Shown here: in pieces, positions 37,101 to 49,100 of the stretch
How positions within the stretch are numbered: position 1 is the first letter of the stretch
Layout: every line of letters starts with the position of its first letter
DNA from: Watersipora subatra
Taxonomy: Eukaryota > Bryozoa > Gymnolaemata > Cheilostomatida > Watersiporidae
Length of the DNA: 64,000 nucleotides
Assembly (NCBI RefSeq): GCF_963576615.1
Contig: NC_088708.1
Coordinates: 67,848,672-67,912,671, forward strand
Direction of reading: 5' to 3'
The notes under the pieces: model-generated
The model's database searches: none
What the model saw: the letters and a program-made list of their open reading frames with translations, nothing else
Told to the model about the DNA's origin: nothing
Translations under genes and position numbers: made by a program

Positions 37101-40100
37101 ATATACTCAAAGATACAACCTTGACATGAGCCGTTACATAACCATCACTCTACTATAGCGCCCTATCGAAACATGATCTGCTTGTCAGCCCGGCGTAGCA
37201 CTTCGCCACTGGCACACCAGGTGTCACTACACTATCACTGTAAGGACACTTAGTATATAATGTCAATGACTGCTCAAAGGAGCTTACGTGACAAGTGTCA
37301 CAAATCAGCTCTGAGTCATCAAAGAACAGGCGCCCTGCCATTCGATCAATCTAATAGACTTACCGGTATGAGTTGGTGGTTTGACTGGGAAGAAGGTCAT
37401 GTTCTACGATAGGAAGTTGTGTGGCATAGAAATCACCAAGATAAGCACTATTTTCAAACTGTGTACAGAGAAAAGGGGCCCAATCAGCTGCCCCTATCCG
37501 ATTGTTTTGACTGCACACATGATCAGCTGGCAAAGGGGCTTCTCCCCCAAACAAACCAGTAATGTTTCGGCCAAATATGGATTTATCTTCTAGGGTACAA
37601 TCCTAAAAATAAGAAACTAAATTCAGAAATATTTCTCAAGCAAAGTAATACAACATAATGCTTTAATGTAATGAAAATTGAAGATACTCAACATTTCTCA
37701 GCTGAACAGCTGCTCGACGTTGAATTGCACCAGCAATTTTAAGGAACTAGCATGATTGAGGAAGGTTGCCTATATTCATAAATAAGTCCATATAGAACTC
37801 ACATTGTCACAAAAGCAGTCAAAGTCACAAACGTCCTTGGAGAGGTCACAAGGACAAGGAGCTAAGTTGACATATGCAGGATTTAGCAGGGTGGTTGGTC
37901 CATCTACAAAGAATATTTGAGGATCAATGCTGCATACGTAATCGGCACGAAAGACAAAGTGTTGTATCATCGCTATATTACAAAACTTTATATGTATTCT
38001 AATGAATGTGTTATTCTGATAAAAGAAAATGCTTAATATAGACACTAGCAAAAAGCTGCCAGCTGATAAAGAAAGATGAAAAAGTTGAAGAACACAGAAA
38101 TCACTGCCAAAGTAGATTAATTTTTGGTAGACAATAAATATCAGTGCTGCTGAAAAGACTCGCCTTTATAGTGCATTCGTTGTCGTGAAAGGGTTAGGTA
38201 GGTGGGCAAGCAAAAAAGTTGGTTGGGGCAGTTCGCCCCTCTGACCCAGCTTGAGAGAACCCTGAACAGGAGTACTTGATACCTAGGTCTTATAAAAACT
38301 ACACCTACTACAATGTTTTATATAAAATTGAGAATAAAATTTGATGATAAATAACAATGTTGAAAGTGCATGTTAAAAATGTAAAATTCATGTTGTAAAT
38401 ATTATAAAAGAAGTTTGATCTAGATGACTGCTGTACACAGTGGGGAGTAATAGATATTGACGCAGGTGAAATTTGTATAGCGAAAACTGCCTTTATAAAA
38501 TCCTATACAAGTGCTGCTCATTTTTTAGCCTACAGAATATGATTGCAGGTAAACTCTCTTGTTAAACTCACACTCAACAGCTGACTCATTTACGGGGTCT
38601 GTGTAAACGTAGTCAAACTCTATTCTCGAGATAGCACGCGCTCCTCCAAATCGCTCCTCTGACTTGTCCCTTACGGTACAACAAGAAATAACTAAAAATT
38701 CTTGAATTGACGACTGGGGTGGTTGGATCCGTGCCACTTCAAACGAAAGCCGTTGCTGATTCTACAAGTTATAAAACACAACTTCACTGTAACAGCTTAG
38801 TAAATATTACTACCAAAACAAGTTGCGCTGTAGATAAGACGACAAACTCACTATACTTACCACTGCTAAGCTGACAGTTGTGTTAACATAAGCTGGTAAA
38901 TCCCATGTTGAAGTGTCTAAAGGTCTAAAACCTATATCTTCAGTGGTGAGCCTAGCGGTTGTAGAGGTAGTAGCATCTGTGGTTGTACTAGTAGTAGATG
39001 TAGTAGTACTCATACTATCGGTAGACGTTGTGGCACTAGTTGTGGTAGTGACGGTAGTAGTAGAAGTAGTGGTGGAGGTGGTAGTGCTAGATGTGCTACT
39101 TGTAGTAGATGTTGTGTTACCTAAAACACCCCATTCCATTTAGTGAGTGAACCGAATAAAATAATACATTCTGTTACACACCTGCTATGCGTTAGAACTA
39201 CAAACCAAACAATTAAAAAAAGACAGCAATCTAGTTACAAAATTAAAGGAGTAATATTTAGAGCGAGTATACAAGTCTAGAAGCTGGTGAATGCATAGGA
39301 ACCAATAAAGATAGTGCAGAACTGAACATCAGGCTAAAATAATATTTCAAATAGCGTTAAGCAAGCTAGCATAGCAAGAACAGCTAGAGTTTAGCAGGTA
39401 GCATAGCCGTGATAGCCGTAATCTGTACAAAAAAATGAAAACTGGAGAAAACAAGAAGCCAGCCGCCAAAAGATATAACTTAAAAAACAAATAGAAGAGT
39501 TTTCAGCGACTCATATATTACTGCCTTAATCAGACCTATTGACTTATAATTTTATTCATTTCTATTCATAAACAGATCAATGATACAATATAAATAAACA
39601 TTTAACAACCCGACAGCCCGCTAGGCATAACAAATACAACGTCAGTGAGACACTATACCACAATGTAATGTAAGGTGCCAGATAGGAGAGAATCATTCGA
39701 CAGTTATTTTCATTTCCCAAAAACCAGAATATACACGTACAAGAACTTTCAAAAAGATTTAGGAGTCATGGAAAGCAAAAGGATTTTCATTCTTGGGAGT
39801 GTATTGAAACAGAGGCTTCTTTTCGGTACACCGCCACGAAGAATACTGGTAAATGCAGCCGGCTGATAGCGATCATATAGCATTGATCAGGTCAAATCAA
39901 TATTTTGTATGAACTGCAGATTTTAATGTAGTGTTAGAAAGCCATGAAGTTTTTTACCATCAATGACAGGCCACACAGTTTAGGAAGCTACAAATAACAC
40001 TGCAGGTGAAAAAGTAAAATGTGTTAATGGGTTGATACACAACATGAAGACGTTACCTGCGTTTAGACTAGACGTACTACTACTACTAGGCGATGAGCTG

Positions 40101-43100
40101 CTAGTACTCATTTTAGTTTGTGTAGAGATTCTGGTACTTATGTTTGTCATTGTACTATCAGTTAAGTTACTGTTCCCAGTAGTTACTGATCTATCTGTGA
40201 CCATGCTGTCAGTAGCAAGTGTAGTGTTAGGTGCTGTAACGTTACTGCTAGTTATACTCATTTTATTAGTGGTCACACTCGTGCTAGTATCACACTCGTT
40301 AACTGCGTTAGTTGCGTTTGTTATATTGACGCTAGTGCAATTACTCATTTCAGCTGTGGTTATGTCATTAACAGTGCTAGTATTGCTGATAGTAGTAGTA
40401 GAAGTGGTGGAAGTGCTAGTTGGTCCTAGAGTAGTAGTAGCAGTAGGAGTTGTGTTCTCTGTAAAAGTACAACATATGACAATTTAACGTAAACGCTGTT
40501 CTTTTAATAATAATCAAACCAATAGAAGCTTCTCCATTACAACAAAATTTTTACTCCAACAATTTCCATTAAAAATCATTTCCAAAACATTCTAAAACAT
40601 AAAAATCGTTAATATATTTAAAGTTATATGAGGAAGGACTTTCATAGCCCTTGTAGACGTCTAACCCGCTTACCTATAGCAGGAGAAACGACTTCAGGGG
40701 TTGTTGAGTTGCTATCGATCATGGTGGTACCAATGACAAGGTCATCAGTAGTAAGAGCGAGAGGAGTAGATGTGGTTGGTACGGCTGTAGTTGTTGATGC
40801 TTTAAAACAATGGATAATGCATGATTAAATACGATCTTCACCGCTGAACCTTGTGTATTTCCATACCTGTCCCTAAACTAGACTAAGCCTGAGGTCTGTA
40901 ATAGGAGAGTATTTAGTTGAGAGAAATAGCATTGTAAATAGATCCTTCATAACCAAGGGCTACGAGAGATGCACATTACAGAACAATCTGAACTAAGATT
41001 GAAGCAGCTAATAACATGTTATGTATTGCTTATTCATATAATCTATTTCCTCACAATTGAGTGATGACACAACGTCAATACTATTTTATGTATCACATAA
41101 TCTAATTTACATTTCTTTGCACAAATAAAAAACACTGGGAGCTACCAGACCAGAACAAAGTTTAAATTACTGCAAGACAGTAGTACTTAGTCAATGGAAT
41201 TATGACATTCGATGCATGTGTAAACCTAAACCAAAAAGATTACGAAAAAGCCAATTTGGACATAGCTTTAGGTAATCCAATATTGCAAAGCCTTACTGAG
41301 CCTTATGTCCTAAAATTAACTAATTATAGATAAATATGTAAGTAACCTGTAGAGTCCAAAATGTAATGGCAAACCGAAATAGTACAACTACGATAATATT
41401 AATAAAATTACGATACAAACTAGTACAATACAAATGATGGAATAAAAGTATTTAGGACATGGAGTGAGAAACAGAATGTTGAAAACCTGGAAAGACCAAG
41501 ACTAGGTTAACCGTTAGCAGACCATTTAATAAGGAATTGAACAAAATAATATCCTGAAACTGAAGCAAGTTTCATGGAAAATATACGTATTTTAAATACT
41601 TTCTGTGCTCAACTTATGAACAATAAATTTGAAGCAACAACGAAACTGAAAGCACTACCAACAGCAACTAGTAGAGTCTAACTTAATAAATCAAAAGAGA
41701 GAAGATAAATCTTCAAAGGAGGAAAGTGATTGTAGAGGCAACTAAGACTTACGTCTGGTAAGAGGAGAAGGTACTAGACACTCATCACTAGGGTATACGG
41801 AGGCCTCAAAAGCAGAGACAAAAGATGCGACGTGGCATTGAAATTCAACAACACTCGCAACACTTTGGTCTACAGACAACGTCACCTACAACAATTGATA
41901 GAGACACTTGTATAAACATTATTACAATTATATGTAAGCGAACAAACATTGTGGCTAAATATTGTAGGTTGAGTGCAGCAAAACTAACATGGTATGTTGA
42001 TATTTCAAGACAAATACAGGGAGGTTTGATGGATAGTCATGTCTAGCCATATATATGGGTTTCAGATACTCAAGCTCGTTGCGGAAGAAAAACTTTTCAC
42101 ACACAAATTTCCAATAAATCGGTCAATTTTTATTAGCGATTTTGTAGAAACTCAGAAAGCACTTTGATCAATCCAGCAAATGTCACCAGCAATTGTTCCT
42201 ATGCAGAGATAGCTAATCATTACTAACTAATTCAACAAAGTGTTTATGCAAGAGCCAATTGATGACTACAAACTACAGAAAATGCCTTACTAGTTGGTTT
42301 ACATAGTCTTCAGTTCTATGATTATAATTCAAAAGCTTGTACAAAGTATAATTTTAAAAATCATCTCAAACTAACTTGAAAAGAAGTCTCAGTAACTGTG
42401 CCATTAGGTGGGGAGAGTTCTGCTACACCACGGTCCAAGTTGAACGTCGTGTTGGAGGTAGACGAGGTATCGGAGCTATACTGGCTGCCTGTAGTTGACT
42501 GAGCAGAGCATATGACTATGGGGCTAACTCCGGTAGCCTTCCTATTGATTAAATAGTTCACCTATAAACACAGAGAATTGAAAATAGATTCAGCACTTTT
42601 TTAAGCGTTGGTACAAAGGCTTGCTAGGATTTTATCTCTATTCTATGTCTATATACTCATCATAACAGACATGAACCATCAATTTTTAAAATGAATCGAT
42701 TTCTATCAAACATGTACAAACATTAACAGCAAAATAGTTAGCACAAGATAACAGAATGGACACAAACAAATCAAGTACAAGAGATTGGGTAACATTAGTT
42801 CATATAGTGAACCACAAGAAAAGTAATTTCCACTGATTCTTGATGGCTTCATTTTAAAAATAGAAACAACTAGGTTCACTTACTGTAGCCTGAGTACCTC
42901 CGGGTTGAACTGTGGTTGGTGAAAACGTCAGATCGGCTGTTTGAATAAAATATAAATATGCGTAAAAATGATGAATTATTTTTCTATATAATAAGTACAT
43001 GCTATTTAGTTTATATCACTAATACAACACACTTGCCAAAAATATGCAAATACCAACCTAGCGTAGTCACATCAGTACAGAGCGGTCTCTGTAAGCGGAA

Positions 43101-46100
43101 CACAAAATGGATAAGAATAATAGAACAGAACTTACTAGAGTTGTCGAAGGAAGTGACAGCACAGCTGATAGTCACCTCTGATTCAGCTGTGGTGCTACAA
43201 TAGTAAAAACATACTGATAAAATAGGGCAGACGAGGGATAGTACTAAAAAGTAGACAGCAGGTAAAAACTAGTTGATGGTGTAATTGCGCTGAATGTAGC
43301 CTTGTCTGTGTTTTTTGTTGTTAACAACCTGCTTTACTGAAATGGATCTGGAGCTTTCCAACTTTAATGATTTACATAACTCCAAATAATCCATCAACAA
43401 TCCCACTACTTGGATGTTTTACTTAGTTGATTGAAGCTCCGGACTCTTTTCTACAATGTACTCAACAGCAAGTTATAAATAGTTAAATAAAATTTAGTAA
43501 ATGAGCAACTGTGCAACTGTCAACCCTTATAGTCTTATTAGCTGTGCTACCCGGCATTGCCCGGGTAATAAAAAAGTCTGGACAGAAAATTGATTTGTAT
43601 TTAACATGTAACAACATTTCCCATTCTAACTTTCGAACTACATATCATGAGAAAAGTGTTTTGTGTAGTTGAAATAAATTAAGAGAAAAATGAAAACAAC
43701 TGTAATGGTTTTAAAATTTTGTCAAACAACTGTAACTTTCAAGCTATCAGCCTGGAACATTGCCATTGGAAACTTGCAGTAAGCTGCTAGGCTTCTAATG
43801 ACGGCACTCAATGACATTGCGTCAGCATTGTTGTCCAGCTGCAGTTATTCTAATAATAGCTATAGCCCGAATGCAGACAGACATACGACATACACATGGA
43901 CATACTTTGAGAAATATATTTCTAGATTAGATGGCAAAATAAACAGGCTGCAGATTTAAATATACATGTATTTATTTATACCATTATTTACACATGTGGT
44001 TGCTTTGGAATATTGAGTATTGATTCCTCTCTAGAGAATATGTCTGCGCTTAGTTTATTTATGACAAGTAAGCGCTAGTAAAACATTTTTATCAACACAA
44101 AAAGCAAAGTCGATGATTTCAAACCAGCTATTTGATCATGCCTTAGAAATGTTACTAATAGATACAGAGTTAGGTGAGTAGTGAACTGCTTATTTTTTCC
44201 TGCAATAACAATGAGGATATTTTAGTCATGCATTCTGAGCTACTGTAAGCATACCATCAAATATGTTCAGATGTGTGAAGAGTGCTAGCTTTTGACTAAA
44301 GGATCAATGTTCTTACTTAAAATCCACAGTGAAGGAGTTGATATTTGCTATACAAACAGTCAAGGAACTGAGCTAATGTGTGTAGCTAAGTTAGTGATTG
44401 TGGTTTATTGTTATTTTCATATATTGCCATAAGTCAATTTCTGGTAAGAATTGATGAAGATTTGATTTTGTCTATTTGGGTGAATTGAATTGGGCTGATT
44501 CCTTGAAGTTATAATAGCTAAAGAATTGTGAATTGAATAGTGGTGAATTGTAAATTGAATCGATTTTCACATGACCTATGATGCAAAAACATTGGGAATT
44601 GAATTCGTTAATGTTTTAAAAATTGAATCAAACCATTTTTTAAAGTTTTAAAACATCTGTAGTTCTTAGCGATAAATCTGTCAGACTGTCACCAATAGCT
44701 CTGCATCTCAGGACATGCTGCTCCTCAACAATCTCATCACAATATTAATCATCAAATTATCAAATCAAACTTAGGGGACTTGAAAAAAGTTTAAATTAAA
44801 TTATATTTTCAGAGAAAGTTTTGCGATCATAAGAAGCTGAAATAGGAATATTTTTCTTTCGGTGTTATGGGGTAAGTACAGATGTAATGCTATACATAGC
44901 AGCAACACTCAGATGTTTTGCAATACTCACTGTAATTTGCTAGCTAATATTAAATGTGTAATTGCACAACTGAGAGGTCTGGTAGAAGGTGTGTTTAAAC
45001 ATTAGTGTTGTGTACAACTCAAATACTGCACTGAGTGTGAGAAATCCCTCCCCAAGATCGAGTCTGATGTCTGCTTATTTAGTAGGTTGTATTGCTCTTA
45101 AAATACTCATAGCTCACTGCGAGCAGAAGCTATGAGTTATTTTAAGAGCAATATTTCATAAAAATGTTTCTCTGGTCATGGCTAGACATGTCTTGGCCGG
45201 GTGGCAAGGAAACTTCAATGATGAGAGATATGCAAGGTTGGAGAAAGCAATTTTAGGTTGAATGCTATTCCTGCCACCACCTTCCTCACCACCACCACCA
45301 CCACCACCACCAGTGGCCTTTTCAGGAATTGAATCTCAACTTGTTGTTTGCAGGTCAGGTATTTCAGACTGCTAGAGCATGGCTGCTTTTTAATATTGCA
45401 GTTATATATGATAATTTCATTTAATGACAATAGAAAAGTGTGGTAAGATATAAACGTGTAAAAAATTACAGTAAACTTATGCAACCTCCTAGACTCATAC
45501 GCCAACCTCGAAACTAGCAGAAAATTAAGCCTCGCGTGTTTATTAGTAGTTTTTGCTTATAAATATATTTTCATGTTTGTTTTCTTCTAAACTGATGACA
45601 TAAAATATTATTTAAAATAATTCAAAAATACTGCACAACTACCAAAGCTGTATATTATTGTCTGTGTACAACATATCTGTATATCTTCAAAATATAAAAC
45701 CATTTATATAAAAATAGAGAGTGAAGATACGAGATGCATTTTTGTGTGCAAAAACTTTCATGCATTCAAATACGATTCCAACTCATGGTAATAAAAAATA
45801 ATACAAATAAAATAAATAAGCAGTATAATTTTGTCTGTCATCAGACTATTTCTCCAACCAAAACGGTTCAGAATCAAAATAACAATATTCAATATTTTCC
45901 TTTTTGAGGTCACATCAAATCATTACTTCTTATAGTTAATAATAGATTTTTAATACCGTTGCCCGGTATTAAAAATCAGCTTATAAGCAATGAGAAGTGA
46001 TGAGAGTTGCCTACCACTTACTATTAGCCTGGCACAATGCCAACGGAAAATGGTATTAAAAATCAGCTTATAAACAATGAGAAGTGATGAGAGTTGCCTA

Positions 46101-49100
46101 CCACTTGCTCACCTACCACTATTGGCCTTGCACATTGAAAATGAAAAATTCCAGTAAGCTAGTTAATAAGCGCTAGGCTTCCAATGAGGGTACGCCATGA
46201 CGTTGCTTAAGCATTGTCCAGCTACGCTATTTTAATAATAGCTATATCTAGAGGGACACACATACATACACACATATCCACATACTATGAGAAATATATA
46301 TATATAGATAGACGTCTATCAATTATGTAAAACATTTACAGTAATTGCACCTCTAAAAAGATTTTGAGAACTTACTTGTTCAAAGAATGCAAATCAAACA
46401 CTTGTTTACTGACAGAAAACTATTTATGCAATAAAAACTACATGTAACTGTACAAAAAGTTAACCCAAACCTGACTCACTGCTATCTCTGTTATCTTAGT
46501 TATTTATGTTAAGACCATAAGGGAACAAAAAGCCCTAATATTGGAGTAACTCACCTAAGTGTAAGTTGAACAGAGGCTGTCCACTGACCAGCAACATTAG
46601 GTACTGTGATAGTGTCAGATGCAAAGTAGAGTTTTCCTGCTGCCAGTCCACGAATGTTGCTTTTAAACAAGGATCATATGCATCAAATACTGACACCAAT
46701 GTACAGTAAGAGATAGCCTTGTGAGAGGCCAGAAAAGACAAAAAGACTATAGTGATTATTTGTAACAAACTTGCAACTCTTCAAGTGAAAAACCGAAATA
46801 TGAAAAGCAATATTACATGTAAGTCAGTGTAAGTCACCGAAGGAGCTGTATAACTACGCATCAACTTACACTTCATTAGAAAGGGTGTTGACAAACTGAT
46901 ACTCTGTTCTATTCCCCAATGTATTAGCTTCGCAAATCACCTGGTTCACTCGGCCTGACTGCGTTAGCCTGCAGATAACATCATTTGAGTATGATCACAT
47001 ATAAATACATGTAACTACATTACAACATTCCAAGGTCCCAGTAATATCATTTAAATTAATCTACAAATGACACCAAGAAAATGCTGTGATAATCTCATAT
47101 TTTAACACATCTCTCTTCATCATTGCATGTCTGTTAGTCTGCGCAAACGCTCTGCATCTCCACATTTTTTGCGGATTTCATTCAAACTTAACGAACATAT
47201 GCTTCATGCTTGATGCCAGGTCACAAAAAAATATTAGATTTCAAAACTCTATCTGGTTCCTCAGATTCAGCCTCTTAGACACTCACATGCAGACTACCTG
47301 ATCGTAAATGAAAGAGATCTCTTGACATCGCCGGGCTCTCCGCGAGTAAAATATAAATTGGAATGTAGGCTCACTGACTGTTGAAGCTAGTAAACAAAGA
47401 TGGCAGTCATGAACATACCGAAAGTTGACTTGGAGGCTGCCTGAGGAAGCTGCTGTGCTGTTGTACCAAGTTGGGGAGAATGTTGCTTGAGTATAACCAA
47501 CCGTATTGTAGGGGATACGAAGGCTGCAGTTGATCTCCACCTGGAGGATAACAAACCAAATGCAGCTGTTGCCAATGTGCTTAACTAGTTTCATAAAACT
47601 AATTTTGTCTTCAACTCGATACACTTCAGTTTGGAAATACTTGAACTAAAAATTTAAATAGTGTTAAAGTTAGTTAACAATAGTTAACCTTTTTTTCTCT
47701 CAGCTTTTTTATTTATGGGTCACTGCCGCAAATGGTGCATCCTGGTGCAGAATATATTGTGGCCAATTGCGTATGAGGTTTGGCACAGGAGTGATTGTGG
47801 CTGGATGCCCTTCCTAATACCACCAATGGTCCTTCTGTGATTCGAACCACTGACCTACTAATTGTATGCCAGCGCACTAACCACTAAAAAACGGCTGCCT
47901 CCTGGTATTAACGTACCTTGGTGTTAACGATACTTAACAAACTGTTACGAAAGTTGGAAAATGCTTACCAGCCCTTCTATGTTCACTTGTGAAGAAGAAT
48001 CAAAGGCTTCAAGCGACACAGACAATGAAACATCTGGAGCGTTAAGTGATTGGGCTGTCAGGTTAGATAGTTTTATTGTCCCAACACCTTCAACAGCAAT
48101 TATCAACTAACTATTTTACACCCAAAATTATTTTTTCAGAACCTAGTCAGAGTATTTACAAGGCTACCACTAAATTGAATCGCTATATTTGAACGCTATT
48201 ACTAGCAGGCAAATAAGAACTCAGGCTATTTGCTGCTTTACTGTTATGATTCCATCAATTATAAGAAACCTATGAGTGAGCCATTTAAACATTTTTATTT
48301 GGATGGTACATTTAGATTATATACAGATGACATGCACTGTGTTAGCTGATTCTCATAGTTTAAGGTTCAACTTGTCAGTGAAATGTTTGAATTGCTCCAA
48401 GTTACAGTGTAGTGTGTTGGCATTAGTTATTCCTAATTTATAAAAACAGTCAATATGAAAATGGTTGAACACTCTTCTCCTTCAGCTATCACTTCTGATT
48501 ATAAATCAAAGTCCATGTATTTCCATGTATCCAAGTCTTAGCAGAACGGAGCCATATTTTGAGCGTATTTTTGGCATAATAGTACTTTACCTAACACTGA
48601 TAATTAGCTGTATTACTTTTGGATCTTACCTTGGGTCTAGCAGTATTTAAGAATTTGATTGAATGGCCCACAAGAACATGGATCGATAAAACTGTAAACT
48701 ACAATTTATATATGGCCAAATAGTATAACATAGTTTCAATGAAGGTGTCAGTCAGCGATCGTGTGCTGCTATACTATTTACAGCTGCCACTACTTTTGAA
48801 GAGTATTGAAAAAAAGAAGAATTATAGACGCCAACTATATGTTGGCTAAAGATGCTACTAATATAGCAGTTCTTGCATTAACACACACTGTTCTGCGATT
48901 CCAATGGAAAGGACTAACTTGAATCTTTGCATTGGAGTTTGTCATGTTCCATAATTTCTAGAGTATTAACCAAGTAGATTTACTGCAGTTTGTTATTGTT
49001 AAAACTTTTTCTACATGTTCTGCTGTTTTATTGGTGCTATAGTGATATAGCTAAATATTTTTCAAGGAGCATTATACAAAAACTAGCTCATGTAGTTATG

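Noticed and set aside
38913-40487. Plus-strand Val/Leu-rich ORFs (38913-39143, 40032-40487)
   Set aside because: They are antisense shadows of the Thr/Ser codons of TCTN2 exons 11-12, which join in phase with their neighbours.
46535-46768. Minus-strand ORF ending LVSGQPLFNLHLG
   Set aside because: It is out of frame with the spliced TCTN2 product. Using the acceptor at 46660 gives VNIRGLAAGKLYFASDTITV in the correct phase.
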